Positions 8,706 through 17,478 of a DNA stretch of 64,000 nucleotides are shown here, piece by piece. This DNA comes from AP-15 sp963790875 (GTDB taxonomy: Bacteria > Pseudomonadota > Alphaproteobacteria > ATCC43930 > CGMCC-115725). The first letter of the stretch is position 1, and each line of letters begins with the position of its first letter. The stretch covers positions 1 to 64,000 of the forward strand of contig CAWBQT010000023.1 of the NCBI GenBank assembly GCA_963790875.1, given 5' to 3'. The position numbers and the translations under genes were made by a program. The notes beneath the pieces were generated by a model. The model was not told the origin of the DNA. It made no database searches and saw nothing but the letters and a program-made list of their open reading frames with translations.

Positions 8706-9641
8706 ATGGCACGCAGATTGACTGCCGCGGTGGCTCAGCTCGGACCGGTTCACCTGGCCGACAGCCGCGCCTCGGTCGTGGCCCGGCTGTCGACGCTGCT
8801 GCGCGAGGCGCATGGCCGCGGCGCGCGCTTCGTCGTCTTTCCCGAATTGGCGCTCACCACGTTCTTCCCGCGCTGGTGGATGACCGAACAGGTCGAAATC
8901 GACCGGTTTTTCGAGCGCGAGATGCCGAGCCCCGAGACCCGGCCGCTGTTCGATCTGGCGCAGGCGCTGGGTGTCGGCTTCTATCTGGGCTATGCCGAGC
9001 TGAGCCGGGAAGGGGGCGAGACCCGGCGCTACAACACCGCGATCCTGGTCGAACGCGACGGCAGCATCATCGGGCGCTATCGCAAGATCCACCTGCCGGG
9101 CCATTCCGATCATCTGCCGGCAGCGCCGTTCCAGCATCTCGAAAAGCGCTATTTCGACGTCGGCAACGAGGGGTTCAAGGTGTGGCGCGCCTTCGATGCG
9201 GTGGTCGGCATGTGCATCTGCAACGACCGCCGCTGGCCCGAGACCTGGCGCGTCATGGGTCTGCAAGGGGTCGAGCTCGTTGCCCTCGGCTACAACACGC
9301 CGCTCGAAAACATCCACCACCGCGAGCCCGAGCATCTGCGCATGTTCCATCACCTGCTGTCGTTGCAGGCCGGCGCCTACCAGAACGCCGCCTGGGTCTT
9401 GGCCGCGGCAAAATGCGGGGCTGAAGACGGTTTCGGCATGATCGGCGGCTCGGCGATCGTGGCACCAACCGGTGAGATCGCGGCGCAAGCGCTGAGCGAG
9501 GACGACGAAGTCATCGCTGTAACCCTCGACCTCGATCTGGGCCAATACCTCCGACGCACCGTGTTCGATTTCGCCAGGCACCGCCGCATCGAGCATTACC
9601 GGCTGATCGCCGAGCGCACCGGCACCCTGACCGAGGTCTGA
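8706..9641 (+). CDS. N-carbamoyl-D-amino-acid hydrolase-like nitrilase-superfamily enzyme
   Basis: The product has 311 residues, close to the about 304 of Agrobacterium-type N-carbamoyl-D-amino-acid amidohydrolases, which release a D-amino acid, CO2 and ammonia. The Glu-Lys-Cys triad is present: Glu47 (FPELALTTFFPRW), Lys127 (GRYRKIHLPGH) and Cys172 (CICNDRRWPE). Family-specific segments FQHLEKRYF, WRVMGLQG, YNTP, FHHLLSLQAG and IVAPTGEI are all recognisable, which separates it from general nitrilases. A ribosome site (CCGGAGGAG) lies just before the ATG at 8706. No hydantoinase gene is adjacent, so the substrate may come from elsewhere. It is probably cytoplasmic. Confidence 0.88.
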   Translation: MARRLTAAVAQLGPVHLADSRASVVARLSTLLREAHGRGARFVVFPELALTTFFPRWWMTEQVEIDRFFEREMPSPETRPLFDLAQALGVGFYLGYAELSREGGETRRYNTAILVERDGSIIGRYRKIHLPGHSDHLPAAPFQHLEKRYFDVGNEGFKVWRAFDAVVGMCICNDRRWPETWRVMGLQGVELVALGYNTPLENIHHREPEHLRMFHHLLSLQAGAYQNAAWVLAAAKCGAEDGFGMIGGSAIVAPTGEIAAQALSEDDEVIAVTLDLDLGQYLRRTVFDFARHRRIEHYRLIAERTGTLTEV

Positions 9642-9715
9642 TGGTCGGGGCGAAACGCTGACCCGTCCTGCGGGTTGACTGCGTCTGGTCGCCAGGTCGC
9701 CGCGGTGGATCGATC

Positions 9716-12205
9716 ATGCACGACACTGTTCTGACCGTCCTCACCGTCACGACCCTGCTCGGGCTCGTCAGCCTGCTGCTGCCGCTCGCCGAGCGGTTTT
9801 CGATCCCCTACAGCGTGCTGTTGGCGCTGGTCGGGATCGCAATCGGCGTCGCGACCCATATTCCCCAACATTATCTCGAGGGCGGCGTCGTCCGCGACGT
9901 CATCCACACCTTGCACAATTTCGGGCTCAGCGCCGAGTCGCTGCTGTACATCTTCCTGCCGCCGCTCTTGTTCGAGGCGGCGCTCAACATCGATGTCCGC
10001 CAGCTGGGCGACGAAGTGGCGCCGGTGCTGCTGCTCGCCGTCATTGGCGTCGTCGTCTCGACCCTCGTCGTCGGTTTCGCATTGTGGCCGCTCGCCCCGG
10101 TCGGGATCCTGGCCTGCATCGTGCTCGGTGCGATCATCGCAACGACGGATCCGGCCGCGGTCATCGCCATCTTTCGCGATATCGGCGCACCGCGCCGGCT
10201 CTCGACGCTGGTCGAGGGCGAGAGCCTGTTCAACGACGCCGCGGCAATCGCAATCTTTTCGCTCGCCGTTGCGATCCTGACGGGGGTGCGGCCGGTGCAT
10301 CCCGGCGACGGCATGCTGATCTTTGCGCGCCAATTCGGCGGCGGCATCGCCGTCGGCTACGCGACCGGCTGGCTCGTCGCGCTGTCGATGCCGGTATTGC
10401 ACTCGAACCGGCTCGCCGAAGCGACGCTGACGATCGGTTTCGCCTATGCGACCTACATCATCTGCGACCATTATCTGCATGTTTCGGGCGTCGTCGCGGT
10501 CGCGGCGGCAGCCCTCGCGGTCGGCGCCGAAGGACGCCGACGCCTGGCACCGTCGAATTTCGAGAACCTGATCACGACCTGGGAGCAGCTTGCTTTCTGG
10601 GCGAGCTCGCTGATTTTTCTGTTCGCCGCGATGCGCACGCCCGAATTGCTGGCGGCTGCGACCTGGCATGATTTCGCGTTGCTTGGCGTGTTGATTGTGG
10701 CGGCGCTGGCGGCACGGGCGGTGACCTTGTATGGGCTGATCCCGGTGCTCAGCTTTGCTCGCATCGCCCAGCCGATCCGGGTCAACTACAAGCTCTTCAT
10801 GCTGTGGGGCGGCATGCGTGGCGCGGTGTCGCTCGCTTTGGCGCTGGCGGTCACCGAGGAAATGTCGGTGCCGCCGGAGGTCCGCCAGTTCGTTGGCGTG
10901 CTCGCCACCGGATTTGTGCTGTTCACCCTCCTGGTGACCGGTCCGACGATGCGACCGCTGATGCGCCTCTTGAAGCTCAACGATGCGCCACCCGCCGAGA
11001 CCGCGCTGCGCGAGCGCGTCATCGGCCTGTCGCTCGCCTCGATCGGTGAGGAGATCGAAGCCGTCGGGCAGGCGCATGAAATCCCGCCGGAGGTTGTCGG
11101 CGAGGTCACCGCCCTCTACGGCGCAAGAAGTCGCAACCCGGCTGAAATCGCCGAAGAGAATGCACAAATCCCGACAGCGCTGCGCACTCGGGCAGCGCTC
11201 GGGGTGCTGGCCGACCGCGAGCAGGAATTCTGCCTCGAGTATTTCGAGGGCCGAACCGTGTCGCGGCGTGTCGCGGCCGTGCTGCTGGCGCACACGGCGC
11301 GGCTGCGCGACGCGGCGCGCACGCATGGGGTCGAGGGCTATCAGCAAACCGCCGAGCGGATGCGCCGCCACGGCCTCGGGTTTCGGCTGGCGCTTGCTCT
11401 GCACCGGCGGTGCGGCATCGCCCGGCCGCTGGCGCGCGAGCTCTCCGACCGTTTCGAAGTCCAGCTCGCCGCGCGTATCGTCTTGCGAAACTTGGCCGTC
11501 TTCAACCGCGAGCACATCCAGCCGCTGTTCGGTGCCGGACCGAGCGCCATGATGGCCCGGCAGGTCGAGCTGCGCCTCGCCGAGATCGACCGCGCGATCG
11601 CGGCCATCAGCTTGCAATATCCGAACTATGTACGGCAGCTCGGCACTCAGTACCTGGCCCGCGCCGCGGCCCGTTTCGAGGAGGAGCGGTACGGTTGGCT
11701 GCGCGCGGAATCGATCATCAGCCAGGACGTGTACCAGGATCTGCAGCGCCAGCTGCGCCGGCGCCGGCGCATCGTCGAAGCGCGCACGGTGCTCGATCTC
11801 GGGCTGAAGAGCGCCGATCTCGTCGCCCGCGTGCCGCTGTTCGCGGCACTCGACGATGCAACCCGGCGCGCCGTCGCCCGGCTGCTGCGACCGCGTCTCG
11901 CCGTGCCAGATGAGGTGATTGTCCGCCGCGGCGAGCGCGGCGATGCGATGTATTTCATCTCGTCGGGGGCGGTCGAGGTGCGGATTTCGCCGCAGCCGGT
12001 GCGGCTCGGCACCGGCGATTTCTTTGGCGAGCTGGCGCTGCTCGTCGCCGACCGCCGCACCGCCGACGTCGTCTCCCTCGGTTATTGCCAGCTGTTGAGC
12101 CTCGCCGCCCGCGATCTGAGCCGCCTGTTCGGCACCGAGCCGGCGTTGCGGGACCACATCCGCGCCGTCGCCGAGGCGCGGACGGCCGCCGCCGAGACCG
12201 GCTAG
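9716..12205 (+). CDS. CPA1-type Na+/H+ antiporter with C-terminal cyclic-nucleotide-binding domain
   Basis: The product has 829 residues. Residues 1 to about 425 contain around twelve hydrophobic helices of a cation:proton antiporter, with the transport-site region EGESLFNDAAAIAIF carrying the conserved FND. A helical, charged cytoplasmic part follows (about 430-690). The last about 120 residues form a Crp-like cNMP-binding fold: VPLFAALDDATRRAVARLL, then VIVRRGERGDAMYFISSGAV, then the FGELALL...RRTADV phosphate-binding cassette. The layout recalls SOS1-type and sperm NHE-type exchangers. The inferred role is Na+ or K+ expulsion controlled by a cyclic nucleotide or another ligand. The gene follows the nitrilase-like gene on the same strand after 74 bases, but nothing ties their functions together. 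Confidence 0.88.
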   Translation: MHDTVLTVLTVTTLLGLVSLLLPLAERFSIPYSVLLALVGIAIGVATHIPQHYLEGGVVRDVIHTLHNFGLSAESLLYIFLPPLLFEAALNIDVRQLGDEVAPVLLLAVIGVVVSTLVVGFALWPLAPVGILACIVLGAIIATTDPAAVIAIFRDIGAPRRLSTLVEGESLFNDAAAIAIFSLAVAILTGVRPVHPGDGMLIFARQFGGGIAVGYATGWLVALSMPVLHSNRLAEATLTIGFAYATYIICDHYLHVSGVVAVAAAALAVGAEGRRRLAPSNFENLITTWEQLAFWASSLIFLFAAMRTPELLAAATWHDFALLGVLIVAALAARAVTLYGLIPVLSFARIAQPIRVNYKLFMLWGGMRGAVSLALALAVTEEMSVPPEVRQFVGVLATGFVLFTLLVTGPTMRPLMRLLKLNDAPPAETALRERVIGLSLASIGEEIEAVGQAHEIPPEVVGEVTALYGARSRNPAEIAEENAQIPTALRTRAALGVLADREQEFCLEYFEGRTVSRRVAAVLLAHTARLRDAARTHGVEGYQQTAERMRRHGLGFRLALALHRRCGIARPLARELSDRFEVQLAARIVLRNLAVFNREHIQPLFGAGPSAMMARQVELRLAEIDRAIAAISLQYPNYVRQLGTQYLARAAARFEEERYGWLRAESIISQDVYQDLQRQLRRRRRIVEARTVLDLGLKSADLVARVPLFAALDDATRRAVARLLRPRLAVPDEVIVRRGERGDAMYFISSGAVEVRISPQPVRLGTGDFFGELALLVADRRTADVVSLGYCQLLSLAARDLSRLFGTEPALRDHIRAVAEARTAAAETG

Positions 12206-12380
12206 CGTCAATCCGCAGTCGAACGAATTGAGCCCCGATCACGCAGTCGAATAGGCGTGGGCGGACTTGACCCTCCGTGATGCGTGGCGCAAGGATTGGC
12301 GGCGCAGCAAGAGCCGAACCTTAAACTAAAGGCGGGCGTTCCGACGGCGCGCCCCGCTCGCGTCTCCGGGAGGGAACGAG

Positions 12381-13889
12381 ATGGCGATTTTCTTGAGCCG
12401 GCGCGAGCTGGCCGCGACCGAGCCGGCCGAACGGGCCGCCTTTGCCTCGCCGGTGCCGACCCGCATGGTGTCGAACGGCGAATTCAATCCGCTGCCGCAG
12501 ACCGACCGGCAGAAGCAGTTCGAAGCCCGCCTCAGGGAGCTCGCCGGCACCACTGCCAGGAAACTGGGAACCAGCCGCCGCAACTTCCTGCGGACGAGCT
12601 GCGGCATGGCGACCGCCTTTGTCGCCCTGAATCAGGTGTTCGGGCCCGTTTTCGAGGTCTCGCCGGCCGAAGCGGCCGAGCCCGACGCCGCCGCGGCCCG
12701 GGCGCAACGCCTCAAGGATCAATTCATCCTCGACGATCAGCTGCATTTCGTGCGCGACGACTACAAGGTTCCGGACATCCTCTTTCTCGCCAAATATGCC
12801 GGGCAATATTGGAACCGAGGGTTATTGAACGATTCCTACGGACTGTCGCTCGATCGCTACAAATTCGACAACTTCTTGAAGGAGGTCTATTTCGACAGCG
12901 ATACCAAGATCGGCCTGCTGAGCGGCGCGCCATTCGACAATCGTGCCGAGTGGTTTCTGTCGAACGACCAGATCCGGCAGGCGGCCGATACGGTCAACCG
13001 CATCGCCGGGGCGAACCGCCTGTTGTTCCATTCGCTTTTCACGCCGCTGCAGCCCGGTTGGCTCGACGAGGTCGACCGCTGCATCGCCGAGGTCAAGCCG
13101 AACAGCTGGAAGGGCTATACGATCGGCGACCCGCTCAATGTCACGACGACGAAATATCCATGGCGGCTCGACGACGAGAAGGCCGTCTATCCGTTTTATG
13201 AAAAGGCGGTGAAGGCCGGCATCACGACGGTCTGTATCCACAAGGGTCTGCTGCCGGCCGATTATGCGACGGCAATCCCGGGCGGGGCCTGGAAATACGC
13301 GACCGTCGACGATCTGCCGAAGGCGGCGACGGACTGGCCGCAGATCAACTTCGTGATCTACCACTCGGCACTGCGGCCGTTCGCCGAGTCGCCGGATGCG
13401 GCATTGGCCCGGTTCGAAAAGACGGGCTATATCGAATGGGTCTCCGATCTCGCGGCGATCCCCGAGAAGCACGGCGTCCGCAATGTCTACGCCGATATCG
13501 GTACCTCGTTCGCGATGTCGGCGACCGCAAACCCGCGCTTTTGCGCCGCCTTCATGGGCACGTTGATCAAGGGGTTGGGCCAGGATCATGTGTTCTGGGG
13601 TACCAATTCGGTGTGGTACGGCTCGCCGCAATGGCAGATCGAGGCGTTACGCCGCCTCGAAATCCCCGAGGACATGCAGAGGCAGCACGGCTTTGCGCCG
13701 CTCGGCCCGGCTGATGGCGCCGTCAAGACCGCGATCTTCGGCTATAACGCGGCGAGCTTCTATCGGTTGGAGCTGCATGCCGAGGCAGCGCCTTGGCAAG
13801 AGGATGAGCTCGGGCGCATCAAGGCCGGCTATCTCCAAGACGCGCCAGCGCGCAGCAACGCTGCCTACGGCTACGTCGCGCGCGGCTGA
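12381..13889 (+). CDS. Tat-exported amidohydrolase-family protein
   Basis: The product has 502 residues and is a TIM-barrel amidohydrolase (Amidohydro_2 type). A cytoplasmic lead of about 70 residues precedes a twin-arginine signal, TSRRNFLRTSCGMATAF, followed by a small hydrophobic core and an Ala-rich site (SPAEAAEP). The barrel begins near LKDQFILDDQLHF. Later His-containing strands are TTVCIHKGL and NFVIYHSALRP. The strand that normally carries the final metal-binding or catalytic Asp reads VFWGTNSVWYGSPQWQIEA, with Asn at that place. Such proteins hydrolyse or decarboxylate cyclic substrates; the substrate here is unknown. The start at 12381 has GGGAGGGAACG just before it. It is probably periplasmic. 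Confidence 0.8.
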   Translation: MAIFLSRRELAATEPAERAAFASPVPTRMVSNGEFNPLPQTDRQKQFEARLRELAGTTARKLGTSRRNFLRTSCGMATAFVALNQVFGPVFEVSPAEAAEPDAAAARAQRLKDQFILDDQLHFVRDDYKVPDILFLAKYAGQYWNRGLLNDSYGLSLDRYKFDNFLKEVYFDSDTKIGLLSGAPFDNRAEWFLSNDQIRQAADTVNRIAGANRLLFHSLFTPLQPGWLDEVDRCIAEVKPNSWKGYTIGDPLNVTTTKYPWRLDDEKAVYPFYEKAVKAGITTVCIHKGLLPADYATAIPGGAWKYATVDDLPKAATDWPQINFVIYHSALRPFAESPDAALARFEKTGYIEWVSDLAAIPEKHGVRNVYADIGTSFAMSATANPRFCAAFMGTLIKGLGQDHVFWGTNSVWYGSPQWQIEALRRLEIPEDMQRQHGFAPLGPADGAVKTAIFGYNAASFYRLELHAEAAPWQEDELGRIKAGYLQDAPARSNAAYGYVARG

Positions 13890-14127
13890 CGGATGGGGCG
13901 ATGTCTCGTGGGTTGCGTGAGCCACGTGCCCGAGGGGTGCCGGCGACGTAAATAATCGTGGACCGCCGCGGCAGTGCGCAAGCTCGGGAGGAAACCGGCG
14001 ACGTCGTTCCGACTGTTGCACCGCGTGCGTGCGCTGGAGGACGCACATTCGTTCTGACCAGGCAACCCGGGAGCCCGCAATCAACGACTGCGGAAAGTTG
14101 TGGGTGCGGCGAGGGTCGCTATTTCGC

Positions 14128-14610
14128 TCAGTCGATGGGACGCGGTATCAAAGCCGCGTTGATCGTGATGTCGCAGCCCGGCACATTGAATAAATTGTTG
14201 ATCGTCCCTGTAATTTCGATGACCTGGGTGCTCGCGGTAATCTTCGCCGGTTTGAATTTGAGATCTACCGTCGTTGCATCTTGGCTGACGTCCGCGTGCG
14301 ATCCCAGCGCGATTTCGGTGGCGTTGGCCTTGCCATGCAAGGTCGTTTTGGTCGCTGCGAGCAACACCGCCGACCGGGTGTCTACCAAGGCCAATCCGTC
14401 GGGAAAGGTATTGTCCGCCGATCCCGGAATATTGGGTCGATAGACGATGCGATCGAAATCGCCGACCGCGGTGATGACGTCGAGCGTACACGTATTCGAC
14501 ACTACCGTGTGGAAATCCTCGCCCTGCCACACCAACGGTTCTGCCGCTTTGCTCGTCGTTGACACGCCGATCGCGAGCAGGCCGCCGACCACCATCGCCA
14601 ATGTTCTCAT
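14128..14610 (-). CDS. Small exported protein of unknown function
   Basis: The product has 160 residues with a clear signal peptide (MRTLAMVVGGLLAIGVS, cleavage near STTSKAAEP). The mature part is rich in Thr, Val and Ile and looks like beta-sandwich sequence, with two cysteines (NTCTLDV, VPGCDITI). I do not recognise a family. The ATG at 14610 is preceded by GCGAGGC; an in-frame TTG at 14631 would add a charged start and is less likely. The gene lies downstream of purH on the same strand after a hairpin, so it probably has its own promoter in the 140-base gap. Confidence 0.65.
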   Translation of the reverse strand: MRTLAMVVGGLLAIGVSTTSKAAEPLVWQGEDFHTVVSNTCTLDVITAVGDFDRIVYRPNIPGSADNTFPDGLALVDTRSAVLLAATKTTLHGKANATEIALGSHADVSQDATTVDLKFKPAKITASTQVIEITGTINNLFNVPGCDITINAALIPRPID

Positions 14611-14726
14611 TGCTTGCCTCGCTTTTTTCAAGGTGCGCGAAAAATACCGGAAATTGCCGCAAAGCTTCTAACACTATACCCGCAATTATCACTGCCGGCG
14701 AGGCAGAATCGTTGCCGTGCTGCCGG

Positions 14727-14745
14727 TTCGGCTCGTGGAGCCGAA
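14727..14745 (-). terminator. Probable terminator after purH
   Basis: A perfect eight-base stem, TTCGGCTC with loop GTG and GAGCCGAA, starts five bases past the purH stop codon on the minus strand. There is no T-run after it, so the terminator may be weak or factor-dependent. Confidence 0.5.
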
Positions 14746-14750
14746 GGTGC

Positions 14751-16331
14751 TCAGTGGCGGAAGTGGCGCAGGCCGGTGAACACCATCGCGATGCCGGCCT
14801 GGTCGGCGGCGGCGACGACTTCGGCGTCGCGCCGCGATCCGCCCGGCTGGACTACTGCCGTGATGCCGGCGGCGATGCCGGCTTCGAGCCCGTCGGCGAA
14901 CGGGAAGAACGCGTCCGAGGCCATCACGGCGCCGCGGGTCGGCGGCTCCGCCGATCCCGCCGCCCGCTGCATGTCGAGCGCCTTTGCGACGGCGATCTTG
15001 GCGCTGTCGACCCGGCTCGGCTGACCGGCGCCGATGCCGACCGTAGCGCCGTCGCGGGCGAAGACGATCGCGTTCGACTTGACGTGCTTAGCGACCTTGT
15101 CGGCGAAAAGGAGATCGGCAATTTCGGCGGCGCTCGGCGCCCGGCGGGTGACAATTCGCCAGTCTGCCGCCGCGGCCGCGCTTGTGTCGCGGTCCTGCAC
15201 GAGAATGCCGCCCATAAGCGCGCGGAACTCGCGGCCGGATGCCGCCGGGTCCGGCATCGCCGCAGTGACGAGAAGGCGCAGAGCCGGGCGGCGAGCGAGG
15301 ATCGCCGCTGTGTCCGGCGCGGCGTCCGGGGCGATGACGATCTCGATCAAGAGCTTGCTGATCGCCTCGGCGGTCGCCGCGTCGAGCGGCCGGTTCAACG
15401 CCACGACGCCGCCAAAGGCGCTTGCCGGGTCGCAGGCGAGCGCCCTCTCCCAGGCCTCGTGCGGCGTGGCGCCCAACGCGACGCCGCAAGGGTTGGCGTG
15501 CTTGACGATTGCCACCGCCGGCGGGCCGAACTCGGCGGCGAGCGCCAAGGCCGCGTCGGCGTCGGCGTAATTGTTGTAGGAGAGTTTTGTGCCCTGCAGC
15601 TGGCGCGCCGTCGCGACGCTCGGCTGCAGCGCAGCGCTGCGGTATAAGGCCGCATTTTGATGCGGGTTCTCGCCGTAGCGCAGCCTTTCGGCGAGCCGCC
15701 CGGTCAAGACGAGGGTCTCCGGGAACCCTGCCTCGCCGCCGCCCGCGAGCCACGCCGCAATCGCGGCGTCGTAGGCGGCCGTCAAGGCAAAGGCCTTGCC
15801 GGCCAACTCGCGTCGCAAGCCCGCGCCGACGTCACCATCGCCGCCGGCGATCGCGGCGAGCAGGCGATCGTAGTCCGCTGGGTCGGTGGCGACGGTAACG
15901 GCGTCATGGTTCTTGGCGGCGGCGCGGATCAACGCGACGCCGCCAATGTCGATGTTTTCGAGGCAGGTCGCCGCATCCGCGCCGGCAGCCTGCGTCGCCG
16001 CGAACGGATAGAGGTTGCAGACGACGAGATCGATCGGGGGAATGCCGCGTGCGGCAAGGGCGGCGAGATGATCCGGCCGATCGCGCCGCGCCAAGAGCCC
16101 GCCATGGATCGCCGGATGCAGGGTCTTGACCCGCCCGTCGAGAAATTCGGCGACGCCGGTCACCTCGGCCACTTCCCTGACGGGCAGCCCGGCCGCCACC
16201 AGTTCGCGGGCGGTGCCGCCGGTCGATATCAGCTCGCAGCCGCGCGCCGCGAGCGCCGCGGCGAAGGCCGCGATCCCGGTCTTGTCGCTGACCGAAAGCA
16301 GCGCCCGGCGGATCATCTGCGGGTTCGTCAT
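14751..16331 (-). CDS. purH: Bifunctional AICAR transformylase / IMP cyclohydrolase
   Basis: The product has 526 residues, full length for PurH. The N-terminal MGS-like domain carries ALLSVSDKTG, STGGTA, GVAEFLDGRVKTLHP and HGGLLA, and performs IMP cyclohydrolase chemistry. The C-terminal transformylase domain has the Lys-His catalytic pair in IVKHANPCGVA and ends FFPFADGLE...GITAVVQPGGSRRD. It catalyses the last two steps of purine synthesis. The ATG is at 16331. It is the last gene of the rsmB, heparinase-like, WecA-like, purH run, all on the minus strand. This neighbourhood, without the WecA-like gene, is familiar in alphaproteobacteria. Confidence 0.97.
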   Translation of the reverse strand: MTNPQMIRRALLSVSDKTGIAAFAAALAARGCELISTGGTARELVAAGLPVREVAEVTGVAEFLDGRVKTLHPAIHGGLLARRDRPDHLAALAARGIPPIDLVVCNLYPFAATQAAGADAATCLENIDIGGVALIRAAAKNHDAVTVATDPADYDRLLAAIAGGDGDVGAGLRRELAGKAFALTAAYDAAIAAWLAGGGEAGFPETLVLTGRLAERLRYGENPHQNAALYRSAALQPSVATARQLQGTKLSYNNYADADAALALAAEFGPPAVAIVKHANPCGVALGATPHEAWERALACDPASAFGGVVALNRPLDAATAEAISKLLIEIVIAPDAAPDTAAILARRPALRLLVTAAMPDPAASGREFRALMGGILVQDRDTSAAAAADWRIVTRRAPSAAEIADLLFADKVAKHVKSNAIVFARDGATVGIGAGQPSRVDSAKIAVAKALDMQRAAGSAEPPTRGAVMASDAFFPFADGLEAGIAAGITAVVQPGGSRRDAEVVAAADQAGIAMVFTGLRHFRH

Positions 16332-16383
16332 GCACCCCGTATAGGATCGCGGGGGACCCTCGGCAAGACCGGGGGAGAGATCG

Positions 16384-17478
16384 TCAGCGGCCGGCGGCGA
16401 GGGCCGCCAGCAGTACGGCGACGAGCAGGATCGCGCTTTCGAGCGCGACGGTGCCCCAGCCGTTCTCGCCGGCCCAGCCGCAGAGAATCAGCAAGAGGTT
16501 GGCGGCGATCACCCGCTTCGTCACCGCCGCATGGCTGAGCCCGCGGCCCAGCGCCAACTGGTAGAAATGCTCGCGATGCGCCTGCCAGAACCGGTCGCCG
16601 CGCAGCAGCCGCCGTCCCAGGGTGATTGTCGCGTCGGCGAGAAAATAGAGCGGCAGGACGAGCGCCACCTGCCAATAGCCGCTGCCGGCGACGCCGAGCA
16701 ACAAGAAGCCGGTCAGATAGCCGAGCGTCGTGCTGCCGACATCGCCGAGGAAGACCCGGGCGGGCGACCAGTTCCAGGCGAGAAAGCCGATCGCTGCGCC
16801 GAAAATTGCCGCGGCGAGCCAAGCAAGCGCCGGATCGAGCCCGACGCCGAGCCCGGCGAACAGCAGAAGGCCGAGGCTGATCGCTGCGGCCTCGCTGGCG
16901 GCGAGCCCGTCGATCCCGTCCATGAAGTTGAAGAGGTTGATCCACCACACCCAGCAAAGGCCGACGGCGACGAGAGAGAGCGCCGGGCCGAGCCCGGCGA
17001 ACGGCCGATTCGCGATTTGCGGCACCGCGAAGAGGCCCATCGCCACCGCGAGGCCATGCGCCGCGAGGCGCAACGCCGGAGCAAGACCGCGCAAATCATC
17101 GATCCACGAGACAATCGCCAACATCAAGGTGCCGAGCACGATGCCGATGACGATCGGCGAGACGCGCCCCGAGATGCCGAGCGCGGCCCAGATGAGTAGC
17201 ACCGACCCAGTCACCGCGATGCCGCCGCCGCGCGGCGTCGCGACGGCGTGCGAGGATCTTGCGTTCGGACGGTCGAGGATGCCGCGCCGCCGAAAAAAGG
17301 GGATCAGCGCTCGCGTCGCGCCGGCAGAGAGGAGCGCCGCGACGACGACGATTGCCGCCGCCGAGGCGGCATCGCCCGGGCCGAGATGGACGAGCCCGGC
17401 GCGACTAATCGGCGGCCGCCTCGCGGCGCTCCCGACGCAGCGCCCAGCGCACCGTGGACCCGCCGGGGGCGGCGGCAC
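16384..17478 (-). CDS. MraY/WecA-type polyprenyl-phosphate glycosyl-1-phosphate transferase
   Basis: The product has up to 364 residues with about ten hydrophobic helices. It carries family marks: IPFFRRRGILDRPNARSSH and TPRGGG near the N-terminus, SWIDDLRGL (Asp-Asp), a NLFNFMDGIDGLA block (the conserved N-x-x-N-F-x-D-G-x-D), and RVFLGDVGST. These enzymes put a sugar-1-phosphate on undecaprenyl phosphate at the inner membrane to start a surface glycan. Tests for GlcNAc versus another sugar are not possible from sequence alone. The start is uncertain. The only standard start upstream of the first helix is GTG at 17478, which would overlap the heparinase-like gene by 74 bases. It may prime the polysaccharide made by the island at 32-60 kb. 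Confidence 0.85.
   Translation of the reverse strand: MPPPPAGPRCAGRCVGSAARRPPISRAGLVHLGPGDAASAAAIVVVAALLSAGATRALIPFFRRRGILDRPNARSSHAVATPRGGGIAVTGSVLLIWAALGISGRVSPIVIGIVLGTLMLAIVSWIDDLRGLAPALRLAAHGLAVAMGLFAVPQIANRPFAGLGPALSLVAVGLCWVWWINLFNFMDGIDGLAASEAAAISLGLLLFAGLGVGLDPALAWLAAAIFGAAIGFLAWNWSPARVFLGDVGSTTLGYLTGFLLLGVAGSGYWQVALVLPLYFLADATITLGRRLLRGDRFWQAHREHFYQLALGRGLSHAAVTKRVIAANLLLILCGWAGENGWGTVALESAILLVAVLLAALAAGR

Noticed and set aside
6418..8721. A 767-codon plus-strand frame opposite the M3 peptidase
   Set aside because: The peptidase on the minus strand has clear catalytic motifs; this frame is its shadow.
9596..12211. An 871-codon open frame on the minus strand opposite the antiporter gene
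   Set aside because: Low-complexity, Arg/Gln/Asp-rich translation with no domain; it is a GC-skew shadow of the plus-strand gene.
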